The notes: generated from the sequence alone by a model not told the origin. Positions 7,944 through 15,664 are shown, numbered from the stretch's first letter. The stretch is 34,235 nucleotides of DNA from JAFARZ01 sp035651595 (GCA_035651595.1 DASRFJ010000072.1:1-34235); one strand, 5' to 3'. Numbers and translations: made by a program.

Positions 7944-9398
7944 ATGGCGATTGAGTGGTCCGGTTTGAGTCCGGGACTGCTGGTCCGGCTCGACCGTTCG
8001 GCCGGCCAGCCGCTGCGCGCCCAGCTGGAGGCGAGCCTGCGCGAGGCGATCAGGGGCGGCCGGCTCCGCGCGGGGGAACGGCTGCCGTCGTCGCGGGAGC
8101 TGGCACACGCGCTCGGCGTGTCCCGCGGCATGGTGCAGGAGTGCTACGGGCAGCTGCTGGCCGAGGGATACCTGACCAGCCGCACCGGGTCCGCTACCCG
8201 GGTCGCCGGCATCGGCGGCCAGCAGGCCGCCGACCAGCGCGCGGCCGATCCGGCCGTCGGCTCGCCCGAGGCGCCCCTGGCGCCCGCGGCACCGTCGCTG
8301 ATCGCGGACTTCCGGCCCGGCATACCGGACCTGTCCAGCTTCCCGCGCACCGACTGGGCCTGGGCCGTCAAGCAGGCGTGCACTGAGGTCGCCTCCGCGG
8401 ACCTGGGGTACGGCGACCCGCGCGGCAGCTCGGAGCTGCGCGAGGTGCTCGCCGGTTACCTGCGCCGGGTGCGGGCCGCCGCCGCCAGCCCGGCGCAGAT
8501 GATCATCAGCACCGGTTTCGCGCAAGGGATCAACCTGGTACTGCGCGCCCTGGTCCGGCAGGGCGGCGTGACCCGCGTGGCGTTCGAAGACCCCGGCTAC
8601 GGCAGCCCGCAGGAGGACGAGACCATCCGGGCGGCCGTGGCGATGGGCCTGCACGTCAGCTACGTCCCGGTCGACGAGCAGGGCCTTGTCGTCGGCGAAC
8701 TGGTGGCCAGCGGAGCGCAGGCGGTCGTGGTCACCCCGGCACACCAGTCACCCACCGGCGTGGTCATGTCCCCGGAACGGCGGCACGCGCTGACCGACTG
8801 GGCGCGACGCGGATGCGGATACGTGATCGAGGACGACTACGACTCGGAATACCGCTACGACAAGGAACCCGTGGGCGCGCTGCAAGGACTGGCCCCGGAC
8901 CAGGTCTTCCTGCTCGGCACCGCCAGCAAGGCGCTGGCGCCCGCGGTCCGCCTCGGCTGGGTCAACGCGCCCGCCTCGCTGGCCGCCGCCGTCGCCGCGG
9001 AAAAGGAGATGAGCGATCGGGGCACCTGCACGCTCGACCAGCTCGCCCTGGCCACCCTGCTCACGACCGGCCGGTACGACCGCCACCTGCGCCACATGCG
9101 GACGGTCTACGCCGCCCGCCGCACGGCGGTGACCGACGCGTTCGCCAGGCATGTTCCGGGGATGCGGCTCACCGGGCTCGCCGCCGGATTCCAGGCCCTG
9201 GCGCCGCTGCCGCGCGGCGCCGACGAGACGGCGGTGATCGCCGCGGCGCTGACGCGGCGGGTGGGGCTGCACGGCATCAGTGCCTATCGCGGCAACCCCG
9301 ACAGCGCGGCGCCGCCGGCGCTGGTGATGGGTTTCGGCAACGTCCGCGAGCGAGCCATCGAACCCGCGATCGCCGCCGTGGCTGACCTGCTCGGGTGA
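7944..9398 (+). CDS. MocR/PdxR-family transcriptional regulator (GntR HTH + aminotransferase fold)
   Basis: A 484-residue fusion of a winged helix and a class-I aminotransferase domain. Residues ~25-85 hold the GntR-type wHTH (GERLPSSRELAHALGVSRG). After a Pro/Ala linker, the type-I PLP fold spans ~115-480, with YGDPRGSSELREVLAGYLR, the PLP-contact Asp in VIEDDYDSEYRY and the Schiff-base Lys in GTASKALAPAVRLGW. Such proteins bind pyridoxal phosphate, sometimes with an amino compound, and switch genes of vitamin B6, GABA or transport. TAAGGT lies eight bases before the ATG, so the message may be leaderless. The divergent MFS transporter is the likely target. Full length, with no defects seen. 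Confidence 0.92.
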   Translation: MAIEWSGLSPGLLVRLDRSAGQPLRAQLEASLREAIRGGRLRAGERLPSSRELAHALGVSRGMVQECYGQLLAEGYLTSRTGSATRVAGIGGQQAADQRAADPAVGSPEAPLAPAAPSLIADFRPGIPDLSSFPRTDWAWAVKQACTEVASADLGYGDPRGSSELREVLAGYLRRVRAAAASPAQMIISTGFAQGINLVLRALVRQGGVTRVAFEDPGYGSPQEDETIRAAVAMGLHVSYVPVDEQGLVVGELVASGAQAVVVTPAHQSPTGVVMSPERRHALTDWARRGCGYVIEDDYDSEYRYDKEPVGALQGLAPDQVFLLGTASKALAPAVRLGWVNAPASLAAAVAAEKEMSDRGTCTLDQLALATLLTTGRYDRHLRHMRTVYAARRTAVTDAFARHVPGMRLTGLAAGFQALAPLPRGADETAVIAAALTRRVGLHGISAYRGNPDSAAPPALVMGFGNVRERAIEPAIAAVADLLG

Positions 9399-9446
9399 GG
9401 GCTCGTTGAGGTCATGTCGTTATGAGCCAAGGTTGTTAAATCAGCC

Positions 9447-9474
9447 CCATCCGAAGCTGTGTCGGCGTCGAATG
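9447..9474 (+). promoter_or_regulatory. SigK-type autoregulated promoter
   Basis: CCATCC (9447-9452), a 16-base spacer, then CGAAT (9469-9473). From memory this matches the -35/-10 pattern of mycobacterial SigK promoters. The expected transcription start falls at or beside ATG 9481, which would make the sigma mRNA leaderless. The same -35 and spacing recur on the minus strand at 12947-12974. Confidence 0.7.
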
Positions 9475-9480
9475 AGGCGT

Positions 9481-10071
9481 ATGGACCAAACTGACCCGAC
9501 GCTGGCGTCGGTGCCGTCGCCCGGGCGGGGGGAGCCGGGTCTTGACGCGCTGCTGGTCCTGGTCGCCCGCGGCGACCAGGGCGCGTTCGAGGCGGTGTAT
9601 GACCAGCTGGCCCGCCCGGTGTACGGGGTGATCCGGCGGGTGCTGCGCGATCCGGCGCAGTCCGAAGAGGTCGCCCAGGAAGTGCTGCTCGAGGTGTGGC
9701 GGACCGCGTCGCGGTTCGACCCGGCGGCGGGCAGCGCGGCGACGTGGGTGCTGACGATCGCGCACCGGCGGGCCATCGACCGGGTGCGGGCCGAGGCAGC
9801 GGCGACCGGGCGGGAGCAGAAGACGGCCTGGACCGAGCGGGGGCCGCGGGACGAAGTCGCGGAGGCGGTCGAGGCGAGCCTGGACCGGGAGCGGGTGCAG
9901 CGCTGCCTCGGCGGGCTGACCGAAGTGCAGCGCGAGTCGATCACGCTGGCCTACTACGGCGGCTACACGTACCGCCAGGTAGCCGCGCTGCTCGGGGTCA
10001 CGCTGGCCGCGATCAAGACGCGGATCCGGGACGGCCTGATCCGCATGCGGGATTGCCTGGGGGTGAGCTAG
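9481..10071 (+). CDS. sigK: ECF RNA polymerase sigma factor, SigK type
   Basis: A 196-residue ECF sigma factor. Region 2 spans ~20-95 (ARPVYGVIRRVLRDPAQSEE, EVLLEVWRTASRFDP, TWVLTIAHRRAIDRVR) and region 4 spans ~125-195 (LTEVQRESITLAYYGGYTYR, QVAALLGVTLAAIKTRIRDG). The ITLAYYGGYTYRQVA block is typical of the SigK group, which is held inactive by the membrane anti-sigma RskA. ATG 9481 was chosen because the upstream CCATCC-N16-CGAAT promoter places the transcription start there; ATG 9472 lies inside the -10 element. The anti-sigma gene follows with no gap. In mycobacteria SigK drives secreted antigens (mpb70/mpb83); the likely targets here are discussed under the gene at 11185. Confidence 0.88.
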   Translation: MDQTDPTLASVPSPGRGEPGLDALLVLVARGDQGAFEAVYDQLARPVYGVIRRVLRDPAQSEEVAQEVLLEVWRTASRFDPAAGSAATWVLTIAHRRAIDRVRAEAAATGREQKTAWTERGPRDEVAEAVEASLDRERVQRCLGGLTEVQRESITLAYYGGYTYRQVAALLGVTLAAIKTRIRDGLIRMRDCLGVS

Positions 10072-10836
10072 ATGGCATTTCCGCAGCGGCAGGACCTGCA
10101 CGGCCTGGCCGGGCCGTACGCGCTCGACGCGCTCGACGAGGGGCGGGAGAAGGAGCGCTTCCTCCGCCACCTGCGGCGCTGCGCGGCGTGCACCGGTGAG
10201 CTTCGCGGGCTGCGCGAGGTCGCCACCGCGCTCGCCTTCGCGGCCGCCGCCGAACCGCCGCCCGCGCTCCGGCCGAACGTCATGACCGCCGTCGACCAGA
10301 CGCGTCAGCTGCCGCCCGAGGTGGCCCCGGAGCGGCGCGGCTGGCGATTGCGGACCTGGCTGCCGTGGTCGATCTGGACGCCGCGGCTCGCGATCGGGTT
10401 CGCGGCCGTCGCCGTCGTCGTGGCGGTGGTGCTTGGCGTCGCGCTGTCCGGCGCGAACCAGCAGCTCAGCAGCGAGCGGGCACGGAACGACGCGATCGCC
10501 GCGGTGCTCGCCGCGCCCGACGCGCGGACCGTGACCGGCACGGTCACCACCGGCGGCACCACGACCGTTGTGCTGTCGGCCGCGCGGCACCAGCTGGTGG
10601 TGAGCCTGAGCGGGCTGGCGCCGCTGCCGCCGGGCAAGGTGTACCAGCTGTGGCTGATCGGGCCGCCCGTGGTGCGCAGCGCCGGGCTCCTACCGGCGTC
10701 GGTGGCCGGGCGGACCGGGCCGGTGCTGGCCTCCGGACTGGCGGCCGGTGACAAGCTCGGCCTCACCGTGGAGCCGGCCGGCGGGACGTCGCAGCCGACG
10801 ACCACGCCGATCCTGGTGCTGGCCCTGCCCGCGTAA
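10072..10836 (+). CDS. rskA: Membrane anti-sigma factor, RskA family
   Basis: A 254-residue single-pass protein immediately downstream of the sigma gene. The N-terminal cytoplasmic anti-sigma domain (about 1-85) has the HLRRCAAC zinc-binding (ZAS-like) motif. A membrane helix (LAIGFAAVAVVVAVVLGVAL) lies near residues 103-122. The exported domain (~125-254) contains LPPGKVYQLWLIGPP and TVEPAGG, hallmarks of the RskA C-terminal domain. The family releases its sigma by regulated proteolysis after an extracytoplasmic signal. ATG 10072 starts directly after the sigma stop, so the two are translated as a pair. A strong hairpin follows the stop. Confidence 0.92.
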   Translation: MAFPQRQDLHGLAGPYALDALDEGREKERFLRHLRRCAACTGELRGLREVATALAFAAAAEPPPALRPNVMTAVDQTRQLPPEVAPERRGWRLRTWLPWSIWTPRLAIGFAAVAVVVAVVLGVALSGANQQLSSERARNDAIAAVLAAPDARTVTGTVTTGGTTTVVLSAARHQLVVSLSGLAPLPPGKVYQLWLIGPPVVRSAGLLPASVAGRTGPVLASGLAAGDKLGLTVEPAGGTSQPTTTPILVLALPA

Positions 10837-10839
10837 CGA

Positions 10840-10889
10840 AAGCCGGTACCGTCCGTCGGCCCCCTCAGCCCGGCGGACGGCACCGGCTT
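10840..10889. terminator. Bidirectional hairpin terminator between convergent operons
   Basis: Arms AAGCCGGTACCGTCCG (10840-10855) and CGGACGGCACCGGCTT (10874-10889) pair over 16 bp with one mismatch around an 18-nt loop. It sits four bases after the rskA stop and 20 bases before the end of the opposing gene at 10910, where it can stop both transcripts. TTGTTCT follows on the plus strand. Confidence 0.8.
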
Positions 10890-10909
10890 GTTCTCGGTGC
10901 TGCTTTGGG

Positions 10910-11188
10910 TCAGCTGGGCCAGTGGCAGTTGCTGACGCTGCCACCAGCGACGGTCGCGGTCGTGGCCCGCGTCCGCGCGTCGCGCCAGATCGTGTAGTCA
11001 CCGGCCGGCAGGTCCGGGTACACGGCGGCGAACACCGGGGCGGAGCCGGTATCGCGGCGGCGGACCACGGCGTGGGTGCGCGTGGCGCTGCCGGTAAGGC
11101 TGACCTCTATCTCCCTGCCGTCCAGCGCGGCCGGCGCGTAGAGCACCAGCGCGCCGGTGTCCTCGCCGATGTTCAGCACCACGCTCAT
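10910..11188 (-). CDS. Small conserved-looking hypothetical protein of the DUF4331 operon
   Basis: A 92-residue protein whose ATG 11188 overlaps the stop of the DUF4331 gene (ATGA), so the two are translationally coupled. It is rich in alternating beta-type segments (GALVLYAPAALDGREIEVSL, FAAVYPDLPAGDYTIW) and ends with a Ser/Asn/Cys tail. PDLPAGDYTIW is like the final strand of Ig-like/carboxypeptidase-regulatory folds. No signal peptide is visible. I do not recognise a named function; similar short proteins are, I believe, sometimes mislabelled phospholipase. Being last in an operon with a SigK-type promoter, it probably acts with the DUF4331 protein. Confidence 0.75.
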   Translation of the reverse strand: MSVVLNIGEDTGALVLYAPAALDGREIEVSLTGSATRTHAVVRRRDTGSAPVFAAVYPDLPAGDYTIWRDARTRATTATVAGGSVSNCHWPS

Positions 11189-12555
11189 GACGGGTTGCTG
11201 AATCCGCTGTAGGGCGTCCCGAGGTACGGGAACTCGCCGAGGTACGGGGCGCTGACGCTGGCCGGGGTCAGGCCGTCGGTGACCTTGGCGGCGGCCGCGT
11301 CCGGCGTGAACGACTTGTCGGCAAGCGGGAACGTGACGCCGGCCAGCGCCCGCAGTTCGATCGCGACCACGTCGTCGGTGGGGCGGCGGCCGTTCGGGAA
11401 CCCGGCGGGGTCGCCGCCGAGCAGGCCGTAGATGCTCTGCTTGGCGCTTGGCGTAGCTGGGATCGACGTGTTCAGCCGGAGCATGTCCGCCAGCACCGGC
11501 CCGGTGAAGTTCTCGAAGCCGGGGATCAGCCCGGCCGGAATGCCGGTCAGCAGGATCGCCTCGAGGTCCTTGCGGGGTTTATGCGCTTGCGCGAGTTTTG
11601 CCAGGTTGGGGAACACGCCCGGGTACAGGGCGGGCAGCGCGGCGGCGAGGCCGGGCTGGGTGACGTAGCCGGCGAACAGCTTGTCGTCCGACGGCGGCAG
11701 CGAGTTCCACAGGTCCTTCTTGCCGAGCGGGATCAGCACCTCGTTCACCAGCGGGTTCCCAAGGCGAGAGACCTGGCGGAACGGCCCTGAGTTCACGTTT
11801 TCGCCGTGTGCGTCGTCCCACAGCCTTACCTTCTGACGGCTGGCCGTGGTCCACACGCCGATCGTCGGGTGGTGCTTTTTCGCGAGTGTGTTGGTGGGCA
11901 CCTGGATCGCGATCGAGTGGACGTTGAGGTGGTTGGTGGCGTTCACGCCCGCTGCCGGGTTCTGGAAGACGTTGAGGCCGTACTGGGCGTGCAGGTTCTC
12001 GAACGGCCGCAGGTCGCCGAGGTCGAAGATCGCGCCGAGGTCGACGTAGAAGCCTTCGGCCCGCTGGCCGGCGAAGACCTTGATGCCGCCCGGGAGGGCG
12101 TGCACGGCCTTGGCCGCCAGCGCCCCGTAGTCGGGCGTGGACAGCGGGCCGATGTTGCACGGCGGGCAAGCGAGGTTCTTGGCCAGTGTCGTGGTGTGTG
12201 TGTTGTTGTCGAGTGCGACATCGTAGGTCTGGCGCCGGTTCCAGTTCGGGCTCTTCAGGCTCTCGATCGGGCCCGTGTTGTAGAGGAACGTATCCGGGTC
12301 GGCGAGATGCGTGCGGAACCGGAACTGGAACGTCAGGTCGGCGCGGCCGTCCCCGTTGTTGTCGACGTGTACCTGGTACAGCACATCGTCGCCGAACTCG
12401 TAGAAGTTCGGTCCGCCGGCCGGGCCCTGAAGCGGGATGTAGTTGGCGATCAGCGTGACCGTGCCAGGCCGGTCCGGGCTGACGAACGCGTACACGTCGG
12501 TGCTGTCGGCGACCGGGTCTTTGGAGATCTCCGGTGCTTCGCGGTGTGATGACAT
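11185..12555 (-). CDS. DUF4331 family protein
   Basis: A 456-residue member of the DUF4331 family, recognised from the N-terminus (MSSHREAPEISKDPVADSTD, VYAFVSPDRPGTVTLIANYI) and the VDNNGDGRADLTFQFRF calcium-loop-like segment. The family has no established biochemical role that I know of. It is common near ECF sigma factors in soil bacteria and often exported. No signal peptide is visible, although the gene upstream encodes a Tat-signal protein. The middle gene of a three-gene minus-strand operon, it starts 22 bases after its neighbour and overlaps the next gene. Its promoter (12947-12974) copies the promoter of sigK, which it converges on. That makes it a probable member of the SigK-RskA regulon. 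Confidence 0.88.
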   Translation of the reverse strand: MSSHREAPEISKDPVADSTDVYAFVSPDRPGTVTLIANYIPLQGPAGGPNFYEFGDDVLYQVHVDNNGDGRADLTFQFRFRTHLADPDTFLYNTGPIESLKSPNWNRRQTYDVALDNNTHTTTLAKNLACPPCNIGPLSTPDYGALAAKAVHALPGGIKVFAGQRAEGFYVDLGAIFDLGDLRPFENLHAQYGLNVFQNPAAGVNATNHLNVHSIAIQVPTNTLAKKHHPTIGVWTTASRQKVRLWDDAHGENVNSGPFRQVSRLGNPLVNEVLIPLGKKDLWNSLPPSDDKLFAGYVTQPGLAAALPALYPGVFPNLAKLAQAHKPRKDLEAILLTGIPAGLIPGFENFTGPVLADMLRLNTSIPATPSAKQSIYGLLGGDPAGFPNGRRPTDDVVAIELRALAGVTFPLADKSFTPDAAAAKVTDGLTPASVSAPYLGEFPYLGTPYSGFSNPS

Positions 12556-12577
12556 GTTGTGTGTCCCCCTTACCGTG

Positions 12578-12880
12578 TTACCGGACCGCGCCGGCGATGC
12601 GGGCGGCCAGGTCGCGGTCCCGCAGGCGAGTCTGCGTGGCGCCGGCGAACACCTCGATGTCGCCGGTCCGCGCGTCGCGGACGTGGACGACCAGCGGGGT
12701 TGCGCTGTCGAGGGTCGCTGCGCTAGCGCCTGTGGTCTCGAGGGCGCCTGTCGTCTTGAGGGTGTCTGTCGTCTTGAGGGTGTCTGTCGTACCGAGGGCG
12801 CCGGCGGCGAGTCCGGCCGCGCCCGCTCCAGCGGCGCCCCGCAGCAGCGAGCGGCGGGACAGCGATGGCTTTCTGGGCAT
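12578..12880 (-). CDS. Small Tat-signal protein with hexapeptide repeats
   Basis: A 100-residue protein with a twin-arginine signal (SLSRRSLLRGAAGAGAAGLA), so probably exported folded. Residues ~30-52 are four hexapeptide repeats (pattern TTDTLK, degenerating to TTGALE), encoded by the 18-bp tandem at 12726-12797. The C-terminal ~45 residues (LVVHVRDARTGDIEVFAGAT) resemble short secreted proteins of actinomycete sigma-factor loci, but I know no function. ATG 12880 has GGAG about ten bases upstream, after a leader of roughly 60 nt from the SigK-type promoter. First gene of the DUF4331 operon. Confidence 0.8.
   Translation of the reverse strand: MPRKPSLSRRSLLRGAAGAGAAGLAAGALGTTDTLKTTDTLKTTGALETTGASAATLDSATPLVVHVRDARTGDIEVFAGATQTRLRDRDLAARIAGAVR
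12726..12797. repeat. 18-bp tandem repeat, four copies, in frame
   Basis: Units at 12726-12743, 12744-12761, 12762-12779 and 12780-12797. The middle two differ at two bases; the outer two are more diverged. They encode the six-residue repeats of the Tat-signal protein. Because 18 is a multiple of three, copy-number change would keep the frame and only alter linker length. Confidence 0.9.
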
Positions 12881-12937
12881 TACGTTCTTCTCCGATGCGT
12901 TCGGCGGATCACCCGAGTCGCGCGCACTGACTCCTTG

Positions 12938-13978
12938 TCACGCGCTTGTTCGCTGCGGGCGGCCGAGCGGATGGGTCCGAATGCCAGAAAATTTCGGGAA
13001 CTGTAACGGGATCAGCGTGACCTTGCCTGCCGTGTGGCGTGCGCCGACCCGCTCGTAGGCCGGTACTGCCTGGTCAAGCGGGTACGTAGCGGCCACCGTC
13101 ACGTGCAGGCCGCGCTGCGTGACCAGTTCCGCGAGGCGGCGCATGCCAGCGCCGTCCGCGGCGATCAGGATGTCGCCGTGCCGGACGCCACGCTTGTCGG
13201 CGACCGCGATGTGCTCCGGCGTGACGTCCGGGCGGATCGACACGATGAAGCCGCCCGGGGTGACCGAGTGGACGGCCTGGACCAGCGCGGTCTCGCTGGT
13301 GCTGAGCAGCGCGCCGTCGACCCGGCCGGCCGCGGCGAACACATCCGTGACCTGCGTGTAGTCGATGGTTTCGGCCACGCCGATGGACCGGAGGTAGTCG
13401 TGCCGCGGCGCGGAAGCCGTGCCGATCACCGTGGCTCCTTCGGCCTTCGCGATCTGTGCCGCCACGTGGCCGACGCCGCCGGCCGCCGCCTCGATGAGCA
13501 CCCGGCTGCCCGGCTGGATACCGCCGACCGACTCGAAGGCCTGGAGCACGGTAAGGCCGACCAGCGGCAGCGCGCCCGCCTGATCCCAGGGCAACCCGGT
13601 CGGCTTGATGGCCAGATCCGCCTCCGGAACGGCGGCATACTCCGCGAACGTGCCCATGGCGCGCGGTCCGATCAGCGGGAAGCGGGACACGCCGAACACG
13701 TCGTCGCCGACGGCGAACTCCGTGGCACCGGGACCGCGCATGACCACGGTCCCCGCGACGTCCCAGCCGGGGACGGCGGGCAGCTTGAAATCGCTCACGA
13801 ACGGCAGCGGCACCGCGACGAGGCCGACATCCACCGGGTTGAGACCGGCGGCGCGAACGCGGAGCAGGACCTCGCCAGCATCCGGTTGCGGGAGGTTCAG
13901 CTCGGCGACCTCCAGCACGTCCGGCTGGCCGTGCTGGCTGAACCGCAGTGCGCGCATGGTGGCGGGGAGACGTGTCAC
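12938..13978 (-). CDS. MDR-family NADPH:quinone-reductase-like oxidoreductase
   Basis: A zinc-independent medium-chain dehydrogenase/reductase of the quinone oxidoreductase type, about 346 residues from GTG 13978 or 339 from ATG 13957. GTG 13978 is preferred because AGGGA lies seven bases upstream; the family usually starts at the MRALRF of 13957. The GroES-like N-terminal domain includes VRAAGLNPVDVGL and VPGWDVAGTV. The NAD(P) Rossmann fold carries VLIEAAAGGVGHVAAQIA and continues to AGKVTLIP. No catalytic-zinc Cys/His pattern is present. The role is probably reduction of quinones or enones; the substrate is unknown. Divergent from the Nudix gene, with only about 43 bases between starts. 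Confidence 0.85.
   Translation of the reverse strand: MTRLPATMRALRFSQHGQPDVLEVAELNLPQPDAGEVLLRVRAAGLNPVDVGLVAVPLPFVSDFKLPAVPGWDVAGTVVMRGPGATEFAVGDDVFGVSRFPLIGPRAMGTFAEYAAVPEADLAIKPTGLPWDQAGALPLVGLTVLQAFESVGGIQPGSRVLIEAAAGGVGHVAAQIAKAEGATVIGTASAPRHDYLRSIGVAETIDYTQVTDVFAAAGRVDGALLSTSETALVQAVHSVTPGGFIVSIRPDVTPEHIAVADKRGVRHGDILIAADGAGMRRLAELVTQRGLHVTVAATYPLDQAVPAYERVGARHTAGKVTLIPLQFPKFSGIRTHPLGRPQRTSA
12947..12974 (-). promoter_or_regulatory. SigK-type promoter of the DUF4331 operon
   Basis: Read on the minus strand: CCATCC (12974-12969), a 16-base spacer, then CGAACA (12952-12947). The -35 and spacing are the same as in the sigK promoter at 9447-9474. It lies inside the 3' end of the upstream oxidoreductase gene, which ends at 12938, so the operon has its own start even if read-through occurs. 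Confidence 0.7.
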
Positions 13979-14021
13979 GGGGCTGTCCCTTCGTCGCTTG
14001 GCCGGCATGATAAGGATAGGT

Positions 14022-14555
14022 GTGCCTACCGTTGCCGAAGCGCTCGAGTCGTATACACCGTCCGGTGCGGACGAGTCCGCCGACGTGGCGCGCATCCGGG
14101 CGCTGCTCTCGTCCGGTACGGATCCGTTTTCGCGCGCGCTTCCGCTGCACGTCACCGGGTCCGCTCTGGTGGTGCATCCGCCGAGCGGGCGGGTGCTGCT
14201 TCGCTGGCATCAGCGGCAGCAGGCCTGGCTCCAGGTCGGCGGGCACGGTGATCCGGGCGAAACGGACCCGCTCGCCATCGCGCTGCGCGAAGGCGCCGAG
14301 GAGACCGGGCTGACCGACCTGGTTCCGTGGCCCGATGCCGCGTTGCGGCATGTGGTGATCGTCACGGTTCCGGCCAACGACAAGGAACCCGCGCACGAGC
14401 ACGCCGACCTGCGGTTCGTGCTGGCAACCGACAACCCGGAAAAGGCCCGGCCGGAGAACCCCGGGGCGCCGCTGCGCTGGCTCACGGTTCCCGAAGCCGT
14501 CGAAGCCACCCGCGAAGACAACCTCCGCGACATGCTCCGCCGCCTGCCCCTATAA
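14022..14555 (+). CDS. Nudix hydrolase
   Basis: A protein of about 177 residues with a Nudix box, GGHGDPGETDPLAIALREGA followed by EETGL. The RE..EE metal-binding part is intact. Spacing between the first Glu and RE is one residue longer than the strict consensus, as in a common actinobacterial subgroup. GTG 14022 was chosen because AAGG lies six bases upstream; ATG 14007 is an alternative with no ribosome-binding site. Nudix enzymes hydrolyse nucleoside diphosphate derivatives, with damaged nucleotides or cofactors as usual substrates; the specificity here cannot be told. Divergent from the oxidoreductase, convergent with pspA across a repeat-rich gap. Confidence 0.85.
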   Translation: MPTVAEALESYTPSGADESADVARIRALLSSGTDPFSRALPLHVTGSALVVHPPSGRVLLRWHQRQQAWLQVGGHGDPGETDPLAIALREGAEETGLTDLVPWPDAALRHVVIVTVPANDKEPAHEHADLRFVLATDNPEKARPENPGAPLRWLTVPEAVEATREDNLRDMLRRLPL

Positions 14556-14640
14556 CCCGCGCCCGCGCGCCCGCGCGCCCCCTGCGCCCGCGCGCCCCGC
14601 CCCGCGCCCGCGCGCCCCGCCTCCGCCCGCGCGCCCCGGT
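14556..14640. repeat. Low-complexity CGCCCGCGCGCCCC repeat
   Basis: Immediately after the Nudix stop the sequence is an irregular array of CGCCCGCGCGCCCC-like units, almost only G and C. It is non-coding, between convergent genes, and likely a slippage product. Confidence 0.8.
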
Positions 14641-14697
14641 ATCACCTCCGCCCCGGCAGTCACATCCGTACCGCGCCGCTAAGGCTACAGATGTCTT

Positions 14698-14809
14698 GGT
14701 ACGCCAAACCGACAAGGCAAATCAGGTTAAATCCGGATATTGCGGACGACGAAACGTAGGGTTTCGCTTACAAAGACAACCTAGGTATACAGGGGAACGC
14801 TGGCGTACC
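14698..14809. repeat. Short element flanked by 9-bp inverted repeats
   Basis: GGTACGCCA (14698-14706) and TGGCGTACC (14801-14809) are perfect inverted copies bounding about 112 bp that is clearly AT-richer than its surroundings. A small inner hairpin, CGAAAC-GTAGG-GTTTCG, lies at 14750-14766. No ORF is inside. It may be a relic of a miniature mobile element or a structured RNA; the evidence is weak. Confidence 0.35.
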
Positions 14810-14830
14810 GGGAGATCCGCCGAGGCGTCC

Positions 14831-14865
14831 GCAGCCCGCAGCCCGCAGCCCGCAGCCCGCAGCCC
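14831..14865. repeat. 7-bp tandem repeat, five copies
   Basis: Five perfect copies of GCAGCCC ending 10 bases before the pspA stop codon. Non-coding simple repeat. Confidence 0.9.
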
Positions 14866-14875
14866 GTCGCCGCGC

Positions 14876-15610
14876 TCAGCCGCCGGCGGGCAGCTCCGGG
14901 GGTGGGGTCGTGCCGGGGCCTAGTTCGGCCTTGAGCGCGGTGAGTTCCTTGTCCACGTCGGCCTGGGAGCCGACCTGGTCGAGTTCCTGCTGGATGTCGT
15001 CATCGCCGCCGCCGACGTCCTCGAGCACCCCGGAGGCGAGCAACTCGTCCAGCGCACCCGCCCGGGCCTGCATGTTCGCGATCTTGTCCTGCGCCCGCTG
15101 GAGTGCTTCGCCGGAGTCGCCGAGTGTGCCGGAGATGCCGGCGACGCTCTCGTTGACCGAGGTCATCGCGCTGGCCGCGGTGTACTGAGCCTTCAGCACC
15201 TCCTTCTGCGACCGGAACTTGTTGACCCGGTCCTGAAGCGCGGCGAGGGCCTGGGTGAGCTTTTCCTCTTCCTCGGTGAGCTGCTGGTGCTGCGGCTCCA
15301 GCTCGGCGATCTGCGCCTGGGCGGCCGCCTTGCGGGACAGCGCCTCGCGCGCCAGATCCTCGCGGCCGGCCGCGAGCGCCGCCTTCGCCTGATCCTGCAG
15401 GTGATCGACCGAATGCTGGAGCTGCTGCTCCTGAAGCTCGATCTGCTTGCGGGACGCGGCGATGTCCACGAGCCCGCGCCGGACCCTGGTGATCTGGTCG
15501 AGCATCTGCTCGTATGAGAGATCGAGCATCTCGTCGGGCTTCTCCGCCGCGTCGAGAGCCTTGTTAGCCTTGGCCGCCATGATGTCATGGGCCCGCTGGA
15601 AGAGACTCAT
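14876..15610 (-). CDS. pspA: PspA/IM30 family membrane-stress protein
   Basis: A 244-residue, almost entirely alpha-helical coiled-coil protein without membrane segments, as is usual for PspA/Vipp1. The N-terminus (MSLFQRAHDIMAAKANKAL) forms the membrane-binding amphipathic helix, followed by DLSYEQMLDQITRVRRGLVD, typical of actinobacterial PspA. The long central coiled coil (~25-185) is rich in Gln/Glu/Lys. A Gly/Asp loop (VGGGDDDI) and a Pro/Gly tail close the protein. It polymerises on damaged membranes and, in some species, restrains the stress response. The usual partners (a ClgR- or RsgI-like gene) are not adjacent. Convergent with the Nudix gene. Confidence 0.93.
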   Translation of the reverse strand: MSLFQRAHDIMAAKANKALDAAEKPDEMLDLSYEQMLDQITRVRRGLVDIAASRKQIELQEQQLQHSVDHLQDQAKAALAAGREDLAREALSRKAAAQAQIAELEPQHQQLTEEEEKLTQALAALQDRVNKFRSQKEVLKAQYTAASAMTSVNESVAGISGTLGDSGEALQRAQDKIANMQARAGALDELLASGVLEDVGGGDDDIQQELDQVGSQADVDKELTALKAELGPGTTPPPELPAGG

Positions 15611-15664
15611 GCCCGCAGGCTACTCCGCTGGCCCGATCCGCAAGCCCGCAGGTAGGCTCCGGCC

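Noticed and set aside
14022..14555. Nudix box spacing one residue too long as a defect
   Set aside because: The RE..EE core is intact and the same spacing occurs, from memory, in a common actinobacterial subgroup.
14739..14747. ATTGCGGAC as a fourth copy of the palindromic repeat
   Set aside because: Only nine bases match and there is no inverted arm or following motif nearby.
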